A DNA stretch of 64,000 nucleotides from Celerinatantimonas diazotrophica (GTDB lineage Bacteria > Pseudomonadota > Gammaproteobacteria > Enterobacterales > Celerinatantimonadaceae). The first letter of the stretch is position 1; each line of letters opens with the position of its first letter. Positions 42,855-52,458 of the stretch are shown here, one piece after another. The stretch covers positions 93,675 to 157,674 of the forward strand of contig NZ_SMGD01000001.1 of assembly GCF_004339545.1 (NCBI RefSeq). The letters run 5' to 3'. The translations under genes and the position numbers were made by a program. The notes beneath the pieces are model-generated. The model ran no database searches, had not been told where the DNA came from, and worked only from the letters and a program-made list of their open reading frames with translations.

Positions 42855-43331
42855 CTAGTGACTCCCAGCTTTAAGCATGTGTTGGGGATAAACCATCGAT
42901 TGCCAGCGCAGCAAGGTCACAGCGCACAAGTCGCGATGTTGATTTTCACCCCATCGATATAATATCTGCGGTCCTTCACAACGCTGCGCTTTAACATGGT
43001 ATTGAATCATCGAAACACGAACACCACGATTTGAAGTGGTCACCAATTTAATGTGACTTTTCTGAGTTCCATGTCGAATCAACCAAGACTGAATCGCCTT
43101 CGAACGCGCAGAAAAAGCCTTTGAACCTTCGATCACAATCGGATACACACGCAATAATGCAAGACTTTTGCTCAGCTCACCGGTGATTGATTGCCACGCT
43201 TGTGCGCTCAAAGGTTGATTAAATTGCCATTGGGTGGTCTGCGGTTTTAGTGTCATCTCTGGCCCTTGATCAGGGTGCACACTACATCCCGACAACCCAA
43301 TCATAAGTATTGCTATGATCCACTGTTTCAT
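42855..43331 (-). CDS. rcpB: RcpB-like outer-membrane lipoprotein of the Tad system
   Basis: 158 residues with a lipoprotein signal (WIIAILMIGLSGCSVHP). The middle (LLRVYPIVIEGSKAFSARSK) and the polar C-terminus resemble the CpaD/RcpB family by position more than by sequence. It is placed between rcpA and tadZ and overlaps rcpA by 4 nt. Confidence 0.65.
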   Translation of the reverse strand: MKQWIIAILMIGLSGCSVHPDQGPEMTLKPQTTQWQFNQPLSAQAWQSITGELSKSLALLRVYPIVIEGSKAFSARSKAIQSWLIRHGTQKSHIKLVTTSNRGVRVSMIQYHVKAQRCEGPQILYRWGENQHRDLCAVTLLRWQSMVYPQHMLKAGSH

Positions 43332-44695
43332 TGTTTAAAACCTCCGGATGCATAAACCTCTCGTGTTGCGTGACTCGTTGCTAGGTCAACACCAAACCAA
43401 CGACTTAATGTTGACGTCGGTTGCATCGTAGGTAATTGCACATCTTCAGAGGAGATCGGTTTGACCAGATTAACCGTTGCCACAATGACTAATTCAGTGT
43501 TACGACGCGTTGTTTCGGTATAGCGAAATAACGCCCCTAAAATAGGAATATCACCAATAAAAGGCACTTTTTGCAGGGTTTCTTGTTCATCTTTACTTAA
43601 AAGTCCACCTAAAACGAAACTTTGACCATCACCCAATTCAACCGTTGTTGTCGCTTTTCGCGTTTTAAATGCGGGAACATCAGCCAGCTCAGATCGATAA
43701 GTTGAATCTTGGGCACTGACTTCAGGTGACAAAGTCAGACGAATCTTATTATCGTTGAGCACCTTAGCGCCAATACTGAGTTTAACGCCGTACTCTTTAT
43801 AAGTGACCTGATAAGAATTATCATAATTGGTCACAATGGGGAGCTCACCACCGACCAGAAAACTAGCCGTCTCTCCTGAAATGACTGACAAATTAGGCTG
43901 CGCTAAGATCTGGCCCACTGAATCGTTATCTAAAGCTGAAATAAAACTAGCGATATTACTGGCATTGAAGCTTTGCAGATAATTAAAAAATTGGCCATTT
44001 CCCTGGAAGCTATCATTTACCATCGACCCCCATTTGGCCCCCAACTGTTTTATATATGCGGTTGAAACTTCAGCTACCGAGAGTTTAACATTAACCTGTT
44101 TAACCCCGCCGACCTTAAGATTATCAATGAGTCCGGAATACGTCGTCTTTTGCAGATAATCCAACAAATAACCATCTGATGATGATGAGCCCGACGAACT
44201 TCCCCCGTTCGATGAAACAGATCCGGCATTTTTGAGTGTCACAGTTTTGCGGGATACACTTTTGTTCAAAAGAACCCCCACCAGATGAACGATTGCATCC
44301 CTGGTCTGAATATCAGGGACCTCGCCAGAAAGAACAACTTGTGTTCCGATATTGGTCACATTGATAGCTAATCCTGGATAATGAATCGCAATTTGCTGCT
44401 CGATCTTGGCCATACTCTGATTAACGACAATTTGCCGATTCAGAAGTGTATGCCCCGCTTTGTTATAAATAATAAGCGTTGTCGTGCCTACTGTTTTACC
44501 AAACAAAACAACACGATGCCCGTCCAATACACGGTAATCAGCAATCGCAGGGTTAGCAATAAATACAGTGTCTGCGAGCTCATCCGTGTGTACTGTTTTA
44601 GCTCCCCCCGTCGTCAATGACAATATGGCAGCCATCCCATTTTGGGCCAGACATAAACCAACAATAAGTAATCCCAGCCTCAATACTTTCATCAT
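43328..44695 (-). CDS. rcpA: RcpA/CpaC secretin
   Basis: About 455 residues from the ATG at 44693-44695; the open frame is 49 codons longer, but this start follows the rcpC stop by one base and begins a signal peptide (MMKVLRLGLLIVGLCLAQNG). N-terminal pilus N2-like domain (FIANPAIADYRVLDGHRVVL), a BON-like region (VVLSGEVPDIQTRDAIVHLV) and the secretin core (LAQPNLSVISGETASFLVGG, VELGDGQSFVLGGLLSKDEQ, KVPFIGDIPILGALFRYTET). It forms the outer-membrane channel. Confidence 0.93.
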   Translation of the reverse strand: MMKVLRLGLLIVGLCLAQNGMAAILSLTTGGAKTVHTDELADTVFIANPAIADYRVLDGHRVVLFGKTVGTTTLIIYNKAGHTLLNRQIVVNQSMAKIEQQIAIHYPGLAINVTNIGTQVVLSGEVPDIQTRDAIVHLVGVLLNKSVSRKTVTLKNAGSVSSNGGSSSGSSSSDGYLLDYLQKTTYSGLIDNLKVGGVKQVNVKLSVAEVSTAYIKQLGAKWGSMVNDSFQGNGQFFNYLQSFNASNIASFISALDNDSVGQILAQPNLSVISGETASFLVGGELPIVTNYDNSYQVTYKEYGVKLSIGAKVLNDNKIRLTLSPEVSAQDSTYRSELADVPAFKTRKATTTVELGDGQSFVLGGLLSKDEQETLQKVPFIGDIPILGALFRYTETTRRNTELVIVATVNLVKPISSEDVQLPTMQPTSTLSRWFGVDLATSHATREVYASGGFKQ

Positions 44696-44696
44696 A

Positions 44697-45491
44697 TTAG
44701 TTAACCTGACTCTGATTTTGTAGGGTAATAGAACCACGTAATTCTTTGACTGAACTATAGCTAGGCAAAACATCACGCACGACAACATCACGATATATAG
44801 ACTCGGCTTCAGATCCTGTATGGAAAACATAAATCTTGCCAATTCGCAACGCGATAATGAGCTTAGCGACTTGCTCTTGGGAAAGCGCCACTAAAACACG
44901 ACTGGGCTGTTTCGTGTCGTTATTGTCACGAACCGCTACAACTTTTACCCCTTTAAACAACATCGAGACCGAAAGATTATCAATATTATTATAAGTACTG
45001 TCTTGGACATTTACGTTGCTCCCTGGAGAAGAGAGCAATAACACATCAATTCGATTAGAAGGATGAATCGCCATACTTTTTATATCAGCAGCCGAAACAT
45101 TGATAGGATAAGCGACTTTATTAGCCGGTGTAATTAATGTGATATAATCACTACTTTCAGGTGAGGCGACATCAGAATTACGGACCACATCCCCCGGTTG
45201 AATAGCATGGCGAGCAATCATATCCGGAACAAAATGAATCGTTTCATCATGAGTAACATGAAAACGGCGAGCTTTAGAAACAGGCAAATCAACCAGTTCC
45301 AATTTTGCTCTATCAACTGGATAGCCACGAGGAATAGCGACCTTGGAGCGCCAAAATTGCACTTTTGGCTCTACTTTGACAACCTGCGGACTTGGCTTAC
45401 TTTTAGGTTCACTTCGAAATAATCCACTTAGCGAAGCCACCCCTAAAAAGATCGCAATAAATGCAACGACAAAAATAATTTTTGAATTCAC
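44697..45491 (-). CDS. rcpC: RcpC/CpaB, Flp pilus assembly protein
   Basis: 264 residues from a GTG at 45489-45491 that overlaps the tadV stop (GTGA). An ATG 16 codons earlier (45537-45539) is the alternative and would overlap tadV by 52 nt. One N-terminal membrane helix (IIFVVAFIAIFLGVASLSGL), then the SAF domain (AIPRGYPVDRAKLELVDLPV, MIARHAIQPGDVVRNSDVAS) and the RcpC domain (YPINVSAADIKSMAIHPSNR). Confidence 0.85.
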   Translation of the reverse strand: MNSKIIFVVAFIAIFLGVASLSGLFRSEPKSKPSPQVVKVEPKVQFWRSKVAIPRGYPVDRAKLELVDLPVSKARRFHVTHDETIHFVPDMIARHAIQPGDVVRNSDVASPESSDYITLITPANKVAYPINVSAADIKSMAIHPSNRIDVLLLSSPGSNVNVQDSTYNNIDNLSVSMLFKGVKVVAVRDNNDTKQPSRVLVALSQEQVAKLIIALRIGKIYVFHTGSEAESIYRDVVVRDVLPSYSSVKELRGSITLQNQSQVN

Positions 45492-45943
45492 GACACTAAT
45501 CCATGAGTATCCATGAGAGTTAACCACAGACACATCCAACCGGCTAAAGATATTGCAGGTACTAGCGGGATCCCATGGCTACGCTGAGCTTTCCCTAACC
45601 AAAGACCTACTCCATATATACTGCATGTCACAAGTATCAAACAAGCTAAGAAAAATATAAATAATTTAACATAATAAGGTGAGATGACTAAAGTTAGTAT
45701 AGCAATTAACTTGCTATCTGCCCCACCTAATATGCGTAAATTAGATAAAATAACACCGAATAATAAAATAACTCCAACAAATAACACATTCTGAGGATAT
45801 CTTTCTTCTACTACTAAAAGTAATAGTAATAAAATAAAAAAAAGACTCAACAACCATGCATTACTTACTTCTCTTTTTTTTATATCCTTTATCGATATTA
45901 CAGTTAAAAATATAAAAACTATCGATAAGAAAAAGATCTTCAT
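45488..45943 (-). CDS. tadV: TadV prepilin peptidase
   Basis: 151 residues, six predicted membrane segments. The two aspartates of the type IV prepilin peptidase are visible: the first in SIKDIKKREVSN and the second in ILGGADSKLIAIL (GxGD-like, here GGAD). It lacks the methylase domain of PilD, as expected for TadV/CpaA. It cleaves Flp and the TadE/F pseudopilins. It lies 76 bp after flp. Confidence 0.9.
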   Translation of the reverse strand: MKIFFLSIVFIFLTVISIKDIKKREVSNAWLLSLFFILLLLLLVVEERYPQNVLFVGVILLFGVILSNLRILGGADSKLIAILTLVISPYYVKLFIFFLACLILVTCSIYGVGLWLGKAQRSHGIPLVPAISLAGWMCLWLTLMDTHGLVS

Positions 45944-46019
45944 GACAAAATACCTATTATATATATTTTGCCATGAATGATATCTTATTTCTAAATAATG
46001 ATGACAAGTAAATTCTTAT

Positions 46020-46307
46020 CTAATTATTGGCTTGACCACCACCTTGGGCTTGAGCACCACCACCATTACCACCACCAGCATTATCATCAGCTGTACTAGC
46101 TTTAGTGATAGTTGAGGTCACTGTAGTCATAGCATCATTCAACGCCGTTTTTAAAGCCGAATTAGGCCCACCAAAAACTGCGAAAACAACCGCAGAAACT
46201 GCTACAGCAAGTATTGCATACTCAATTGCTGTTACAGCCACTTTATCCTTCCAGAAATGCTTCAACGCTTGCTTACATTTAATAGCACCAGTTAACATAA
46301 CATTCAT
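46020..46307 (-). CDS. flp: Flp-type major pilin
   Basis: About 95 residues. The start at 46305-46307 has GAGGT 8 nt upstream; an ATG six codons earlier is less likely. After a 25-residue leader comes KVAVTAIEYAILAVAVSAVV, the Flp pilin motif with cleavage before the hydrophobic stretch and the conserved Glu-Tyr pair. The C-terminus is a Gly/Asn/Gln-rich tail (NAGGGNGGGAQAQGGGQANN), longer than usual for Flp and probably surface exposed. Confidence 0.92.
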   Translation of the reverse strand: MNVMLTGAIKCKQALKHFWKDKVAVTAIEYAILAVAVSAVVFAVFGGPNSALKTALNDAMTTVTSTITKASTADDNAGGGNGGGAQAQGGGQANN

Positions 46308-46590
46308 TTGAAATACCTCAATCAATTTACATTCTTGGGTTATCCATTACCCCAAAATAACTGGATAACACAACTACTTTTTGATATATCTATCTAGATA
46401 TACCGCCGGATGTCTTACTTACAGACAAATAAACCAGAATTGTCTTTGATATTATCGATAAATCTACAGCTTGCAATCCTAATTTACATAAAATTCACAA
46501 AATCATCTAAATTAATTAGTTTTTTTACTTCTCAGTTTTAAATTAATGAGAAAGTCTAAAAATAGTATAACTAAAAAGTACTAATACTCA
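46308..46590. other. Promoter region of the Tad operon
   Basis: About 280 bp, very AT-rich, upstream of flp. An imperfect inverted repeat (CTTCTCA ... TGAGAAAG near 46530-46556) lies next to the end of the pseudouridine synthase gene. No defined -35/-10 was chosen. Confidence 0.35.
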
Positions 46591-47508
46591 CTAATACTGC
46601 AAATCTTTTGAGGAATGAATCGTCAAAAGAGAGCCGTTTTTCTTTAACGTAACTTGATAAGCCAACAATTGCTGATGCCTTGCCCCTAGTATAGCAAAAT
46701 CTTCTTCACTCAACTCTGAAGAGAGCCTCTTTAGATAAAACCTTCCATTCAATGAGTAGATTTTATCGCCAATAATGGGATGTCCCAGCCAACTCAACTG
46801 TGCGCGGATTTGATGCTTTCGCCCAGTTGTTAGCCGGCACTCCACTATAGATTGGTGAGCAAACCGTTTTAAAACCTTACAATCAGTAATGGACAGTTGG
46901 CCGCCCTGATCAACTACATGCATTTGACAACGGATGTCACTTCCTTTCACGGTGCTTAACCGGCACTCAACATGCTGAGACTCCCATGTCGGATTTCCCC
47001 ACACTCGAGCATGATAAATTTTTTCCACCAAAAGTTCTTGAAGGCGTGGCTGCCAATACTGCGCCACTTTTTTATTTTTCCCTAAAATAATCAGCCCTGA
47101 AGTCTCGATATCGATGCGATGTAACAGATGTGCATCCGCAAACCCTGAATCTCGAACAAAACCGATTAAATGTTGCGTTGGATTGCGAGTGGTTCGACTA
47201 ACAGGCAATAATGCAGGCTTATCAACGACTAGTAATTCATCATCTTCCCAAACTAATTGCCAATCGGTTGGCACAGAAGGTTCTTGATAATCAGCGACCC
47301 AATAACACAATCGTTGACCTTGAAAAACTAGCCCATCCCATGGAATCGCTAAATCATTCACTAAAACATGTTTATCCTGCCAGCGCTTTTGCCAAAGCGA
47401 CAATTCAGCGTGTGGAAGACAATGTTCAAGTACTTGATAAAGCTTTAATCCACTCCATCGCTCTGGAATTTTAACGTCAAAACGGGTGTACACAAACTTA
47501 ATCGACAA
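46591..47508 (-). CDS. RluA-family pseudouridine synthase
   Basis: 305 residues. An S4-like N-terminal part (LYQVLEHCLPHAELSLWQKR) is followed by the RluA core with the catalytic Asp in AHLLHRIDIETSGLIILGKN and the later motifs CRLTTGRKHQIRAQLSWLGH and PIIGDKIYS. It makes pseudouridine in rRNA or tRNA. RluC, RluD and related enzymes share these motifs, so the exact target is open. It ends 283 bp before the pilin gene. Confidence 0.88.
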   Translation of the reverse strand: MSIKFVYTRFDVKIPERWSGLKLYQVLEHCLPHAELSLWQKRWQDKHVLVNDLAIPWDGLVFQGQRLCYWVADYQEPSVPTDWQLVWEDDELLVVDKPALLPVSRTTRNPTQHLIGFVRDSGFADAHLLHRIDIETSGLIILGKNKKVAQYWQPRLQELLVEKIYHARVWGNPTWESQHVECRLSTVKGSDIRCQMHVVDQGGQLSITDCKVLKRFAHQSIVECRLTTGRKHQIRAQLSWLGHPIIGDKIYSLNGRFYLKRLSSELSEEDFAILGARHQQLLAYQVTLKKNGSLLTIHSSKDLQY

Positions 47509-47557
47509 TAAATAATGTCGGCATTATAAAGATAAACGCATGGCAATGACATTAAAT

Positions 47558-50011
47558 TTATATATTCTGCAAAAGGATATCCGGGGTAATAATGCCCACA
47601 CACCCGCCAGTATCTCCGGTAACAACCACTAGACGGGTCTCAGGGTTTTGAAAGGCACGCTTAATTATATCGACTTCACTCTGTTGATTCAGGCTTTCAT
47701 ATCCGCCTTTTTTTAAAATTTGATGGACACGCCGATTCAATGTCAAAACATCACGCTTTTGCTCTGCATCCGTTTCCAAATAAGGACTAATTGCTGCGTT
47801 TACCTCTGAATCACGCAAAATGCCACGGCACTGGCCTTCTTCAATCACAACCCAAAAATTGTGCTGGTGATTACGCATCATTTCTAAAACGGTGCCCAAT
47901 TTGTGATCCAAGCTCACTCGAGGAAACTCTCGCATCATAATGTCACGAGCACAACGCACCTCCGATACCGACAGAACAGACTGATGCTGCGCAAAGTTGC
48001 GTGGCAGTTTACCCCCCATAATATCGGTTAGACTAATAGGTTTGCTAAACAGATACCCCTGCGCATAATCAACTTTGGCAAGCGATAGCATATGTAATAT
48101 TTCGGCCGTTTCGACTCCCTCGGCAACCACTTTACCACCCATCCGATGAACCAGCGAAGTCACCATTTCAATCATCATATAAGCGTTTGAACCCATTTTA
48201 AGATCCATGACAAAACTGCGGTCAATTTTAATCAGGTTAATCGGCAGATTCAGTAGATAGGAAAAAGATGAATAGCCAGTTCCGAAATCATCGATAGCAA
48301 TTTCAATCCCCTCTTTTTTAAGTCGCTCAATCCAAACCATTTGTCGGTCTACATCCGCGAGAAAGGAAGATTCAGTTAATTCGACTGTCACCAATTTAGG
48401 ATCGATTCGCGCATCCATAATCACTTGTAATGTATCTTCTAGGCAACAGTGCGACAACCGGTCATTACGCATTGAACGGTTCACCGACAATTGTATTGCA
48501 GGGTCTTTAAAATGCTCTTGGATAGACAATAGGTCAATTAGCCCTTTACGAGTAACCGCTAAGTCAATCCTATCAATCCAGCCATTTTCCTCTGCAAGTT
48601 GAATGAGCTCCTGAGTATTGTATGGCAATTTAGTATCGAGATTGACCCGAAACAACGCTTCAAATTTCGTAATATTGAGCGTTCGTAGATCAATAATAGG
48701 TTGATAAAAAACATCAATTTGATTTCCTGAAATAGCTTTGTCTAGCAAGCGGGAAAGGACCTGTTTACTGTCCATTTTTTTCTGCAGCCGATTATCAAAG
48801 TAGATAATCGATGAAACCCCTCGTTCCCGGCTTCCCACCAATGCTTGACTGGCATGACTGATCATTTGGGTGGTTGATATGGCGTCGGTGCCTAAAATAG
48901 ACACGCCAAGCGACACTTTAATGTCGATCGCATCAATGTCACTCTGTTGTTCATCAACTTTACAAATCGAATTCATCAGCACCTGTAATTGCTGATGGAT
49001 CACACCAAGATTCCGGGGAACAATAAAAAAGCTGGCAAACAGGTCTTGGCTCAATACACCTATTTCCATTTCATGAGGGACATGCAACAGATGGTTACCA
49101 ATCAACCAGTGACTCATTGAAGTGCTAATGTTTTTTGAAAAATAGGGTTGAAAAACAACCAGGACCATCGTCTGGTCCCCAGGTAGTTGCATGAAGCTTT
49201 GATTCAACTTTTGCTTAAATTCTGCCACAGCTAATAATTTTGAAGATGAATCAGGAACCAGCAAATCCCTAGGATTTTCTTGCTCACTGGCAATTTGCGT
49301 CATAGCAACATCGAGTCGTTTTGAAATAGCGACATAAAAGCAATTTTTTTCAGAACGAACCTGAATACGTTGCAGGGTTAATTCATGAGCAAAGGTCAAT
49401 CCCTGTTTATCACGAGCGAGCAGTTCGCCACTCCAAAACCCCTTTTTATCGACGGCCAACCAAATGCGCTGATATAAATGTGGATCCGAGTCACTTCCCC
49501 CAAACAGTTCTGCAGAAATCCCCAGTAACTCATTAGCTTCAAATCCGGTAGAACGGCAGAACTCTTGGTTAGCCATGAGAATACGCTGCTTAGCGTCAAG
49601 CACCAACATGCCGACATGCGCTTTTACAAACAAGTGATGGAGAAGTTCAAATTCAATCTGTTCAGAAGGAATATTGATGAGAACCTCCACGGTTCCCTGA
49701 ATAAAATGAGGTTCATTCGCCTCGTGCCAGACACATAGCAGTGCAACAAATCGCTGTTTATCAGTACTAATGGTGACACGCACTTCTCGAGTAAGATGCT
49801 TTTGATAAACTTCTCTAACTAACGTTTTAAGCATGTCACGCTGATCTGCATGAACACTGGCTAGGATCTGGGCAAGTGTCAGTGTTTTTTCTGTAGGATA
49901 ACCAAGTAACGCCGGCAACTGTTCGGAGCAGGTCATGGATGAATTCTTTACATCCCAACACCATTTAAGAGGGAAACCTGCAACTTGCCCCAACAGATTT
50001 TCGTCACTCAT
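47558..50011 (-). CDS. PAS / degenerate GGDEF / EAL / CBS protein, probable c-di-GMP phosphodiesterase
   Basis: 817 residues. One or two PAS domains (VKAHVGMLVLDAKQRILMAN), a GGDEF-like domain whose active-site loop is lost (the expected motif region reads SASQALVGSRERGVSSIIYF), then an EAL domain at about residues 430-680 with FEALFRVN, VTVELTESSFLAD and AIDDFGTGYSSFSYL, all residues for metal and c-di-GMP binding. The C-terminus has a CBS pair (MMREFPRVSLDHKLGTVLEM). It likely degrades c-di-GMP and may tune pilus or biofilm functions of the neighbouring Tad operon (inference from position). Confidence 0.85.
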   Translation of the reverse strand: MSDENLLGQVAGFPLKWCWDVKNSSMTCSEQLPALLGYPTEKTLTLAQILASVHADQRDMLKTLVREVYQKHLTREVRVTISTDKQRFVALLCVWHEANEPHFIQGTVEVLINIPSEQIEFELLHHLFVKAHVGMLVLDAKQRILMANQEFCRSTGFEANELLGISAELFGGSDSDPHLYQRIWLAVDKKGFWSGELLARDKQGLTFAHELTLQRIQVRSEKNCFYVAISKRLDVAMTQIASEQENPRDLLVPDSSSKLLAVAEFKQKLNQSFMQLPGDQTMVLVVFQPYFSKNISTSMSHWLIGNHLLHVPHEMEIGVLSQDLFASFFIVPRNLGVIHQQLQVLMNSICKVDEQQSDIDAIDIKVSLGVSILGTDAISTTQMISHASQALVGSRERGVSSIIYFDNRLQKKMDSKQVLSRLLDKAISGNQIDVFYQPIIDLRTLNITKFEALFRVNLDTKLPYNTQELIQLAEENGWIDRIDLAVTRKGLIDLLSIQEHFKDPAIQLSVNRSMRNDRLSHCCLEDTLQVIMDARIDPKLVTVELTESSFLADVDRQMVWIERLKKEGIEIAIDDFGTGYSSFSYLLNLPINLIKIDRSFVMDLKMGSNAYMMIEMVTSLVHRMGGKVVAEGVETAEILHMLSLAKVDYAQGYLFSKPISLTDIMGGKLPRNFAQHQSVLSVSEVRCARDIMMREFPRVSLDHKLGTVLEMMRNHQHNFWVVIEEGQCRGILRDSEVNAAISPYLETDAEQKRDVLTLNRRVHQILKKGGYESLNQQSEVDIIKRAFQNPETRLVVVTGDTGGCVGIITPDILLQNI

Positions 50012-50275
50012 AACGCCATACCCTATTACGCCACTATCAATGATTCACTAATAATTACAGATAAGTTTATACCAAATTACTGAACCACGAAGAGATAACC
50101 GATTTAATAATGAGAGTTTTAAACGTTTTAGAACAAAGACACGACATCATTCAAGCAAAACGGCTCTGCCTTTTAGAGCGCGTCCTAGATCTGTCAATAT
50201 TTAACCAACTAAATGATTTACCATTATTTTCCCTTGCACTTAAGAAAAAATAGGAGAAAAATAGCGCTGTATTTA

Positions 50276-50352
<77 letters not shown>

Positions 50353-50435
50353 GTTTCTTGTTTTATCTTCAGTATCTATTCTGTTGCCAATTCACATCAT
50401 GGTGCTTCATCGGCTAAAACGCTCTGTTTTCGAAA

Positions 50436-50457
50436 TGAAAAAGGGGGCTTAGCCCCC
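50436..50457 (-). terminator. Terminator after the 50485 gene
   Basis: GGGGGCTAAGCCCCC with TTTTTCATTT on the minus strand, 28 bp past the stop codon at 50485. Confidence 0.75.
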
Positions 50458-50484
50458 ATAAACTCATCCGGATAATTTAATTCA

Positions 50485-50979
50485 TCAGACAAACAATGCG
50501 ATCATGCCACCAACAGTAGCAGCCGCTTTTAAGAATTGACCCACTTGATATGAGTCACTGTCCTTTTCTTTCGGCGTCGCACTATCAAGCCCTAACGCTC
50601 CAGAAGCAAATGACTTGAGGTTATTCTTCCCGTCACTTTTTCCCGTTGCATCCTTACCCTCAACCTTAGTTTTCGCATCCTGCGCTGGCGGAGTATAAGG
50701 TTTAGAACTATATATAGCGTTCTTACTGTATGTCAGTGGCTGACTATCCTTCGCGTCCGATGATTTGGACAACGTCACATGCGTTGCAGGTGACGAGGCG
50801 CCCCTGCCGGATGGGGACTGCTTGGGATCTAACTTGTCAAAGCTAAAATCACGGCCGACCATCGCATCTTTCTGACTTTGCGATGGCGACACATGAGGTT
50901 TAGCAGCGGCTTTTGTCAGCCCATGCAGTTGGTCCTGTCTGATGCCTTGATTCGCTCCAGTAGCACTTCCTATAGGCAT
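50485..50979 (-). CDS. Hypothetical Ser/Lys/Ala-rich protein with a C-terminal hydrophobic tail
   Basis: 164 residues, low complexity and predicted disordered (KPHVSPSQSQKDAMVGRDFS, PTP/SGKSDGKNN-like stretches). The last 20 residues (FLKAAATVGGMIALFV) are hydrophobic, so it may be tail-anchored. No family recognised. GGATGG-type ribosome site upstream and a good terminator downstream argue that it is a real gene. It stands alone between tRNA-Pro and the Bat operon. Confidence 0.55.
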   Translation of the reverse strand: MPIGSATGANQGIRQDQLHGLTKAAAKPHVSPSQSQKDAMVGRDFSFDKLDPKQSPSGRGASSPATHVTLSKSSDAKDSQPLTYSKNAIYSSKPYTPPAQDAKTKVEGKDATGKSDGKNNLKSFASGALGLDSATPKEKDSDSYQVGQFLKAAATVGGMIALFV

Positions 50980-51501
50980 TATCCATCCTCCATTCAGGGT
51001 CTAACCGACTTATCGACCAGCTCACGAAAAGCTTTAATTCCAATGCCTGGATTTTAGCCAAAAAGTCATCCCCAACAGTATTTGATTCGCTTCATCTACT
51101 GTTGACAGCATACATATTGCAAACACCAAGCCAACTTCTTATTCCCTTATGAGAACGGCCTCCGACCCTATTTTTCGACGAAAAAAGCGGCGCAATCGGC
51201 AAACATTTGCCGTCCAGCGGCAATTTTTACAATGGATCATTGCAGCAAAATTATCCATCTATTCGATTAAGTTGAACTTTTTGCGTTTTCCTGTTGTCTT
51301 GGATAAAGTCTCTGCAGGTTTACGTGACTGAAAAAATGTGTATTGAATGATGTTGAAACTTTGACGATTTTTTCTCTAGCCTATTGTGCTATGAAGAAAA
51401 AGACCGTGCGGATAACAAAAATCAGAACAAAACGTTCTTACCCGCACCCCATGAGATAACACATAACAATCACCAATAATTATATTAAGTATGAGGATAC
51501 G
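50980..51501. other. Intergenic region upstream of the Bat operon
   Basis: Should contain the Bat promoter. A 60-codon plus-strand frame at 51149-51331 has no ribosome site and an unbalanced composition and is not taken as a gene. No RNA gene is recognised. Confidence 0.4.
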
Positions 51502-52458
51502 ATGGCCCGCCAACAACTTACGTCGTTACGCCACTATTTAAACCAACAGGTTTTAGGGCAGTCAGAATTCATCGAACAATTATTAATTGCTCTGCTTTGT
51601 GGCGGTCATTTACTGGTTGAAAGCCCACCCGGATTAGCTAAAACTCGAGCAATTAAAGCGCTCTCGCACATCATTGACGGTAATTTTCAGCGGATTCAAT
51701 TTACGCCAGACCTCCTGCCATCCGATGTCACGGGGACCGATATCTTTCGTATGCAAACGAACGATTTTGCCTTTCAACGAGGCCCAATCTTTCATAATTT
51801 ACTACTCGCCGATGAGATCAACCGAGCCCCGGCTAAGGTCCAATCGGCCCTGCTCGAGGCAATGGCCGAAAATCAGGTTACCGTCGGTCAACGTACCTAT
51901 AAATTACCCAGATTATTCATGGTAATGGCCACCCAAAACCCGCTTGAGCAAGAAGGAACGTATCCTTTACCCGAAGCCCAATTAGACCGGTTTTTATTTA
52001 AAATTGAGCTCGATTATCCTGATCGTGAACAAGAGTTAGCAATCTTAGAGCTCAATGATGCTGAAGCACAACATCGCACTATCACGAAACCAACGCCGCT
52101 GACTCAAGATCAGCTCTTTCAATTGCGCGATGCGCTCATGCAAGTTCATTTAGCACCAGCGCTTAAACAATATATTGTTGACTTGATCATCGCCACTCGC
52201 CACAGCGAACGATACGACAGCTCTTTAGCCAACTGGATTGAATATGGCGCTAGCCCTCGTGCTACCATCGCCCTTGCCCGCAGTGCTCGCGCATATGCGT
52301 TTTTGCAAGACCGAGATTTTGTCACCCCTGATGATATTCAAAAACTTGCCCATAGTGTGCTTCGCCATCGGGTGCTATTAAGTTATCAGGCTATCGCACA
52401 GGGCGTAACTCCGGATATGGTTATCCAACGACTGTTAGAGCATGTGAGTGTGGCTTAG
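51502..52458 (+). CDS. MoxR-family AAA+ ATPase
   Basis: 318 residues: Walker A in LLVESPPGLAKTRAIKALSH (GLAKT), Walker B LLLADEINRAPAKVQSALLE, sensor 1 in MVMATQNPLEQEGTYPLPEA and sensor 2 region YGASPRATIALARSARAYAF. MoxR ATPases act with vWA proteins as chaperones. First gene of the moxR-DUF58-DUF4381-batA-batB-batD operon; the DUF58 ATG follows its stop directly. Confidence 0.93.
   Translation: MARQQLTSLRHYLNQQVLGQSEFIEQLLIALLCGGHLLVESPPGLAKTRAIKALSHIIDGNFQRIQFTPDLLPSDVTGTDIFRMQTNDFAFQRGPIFHNLLLADEINRAPAKVQSALLEAMAENQVTVGQRTYKLPRLFMVMATQNPLEQEGTYPLPEAQLDRFLFKIELDYPDREQELAILELNDAEAQHRTITKPTPLTQDQLFQLRDALMQVHLAPALKQYIVDLIIATRHSERYDSSLANWIEYGASPRATIALARSARAYAFLQDRDFVTPDDIQKLAHSVLRHRVLLSYQAIAQGVTPDMVIQRLLEHVSVA

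Noticed and set aside
51149..51331. 60-codon plus-strand frame upstream of moxR
   Set aside because: No ribosome site, Arg-rich and biased composition without any recognisable pattern; most likely chance.
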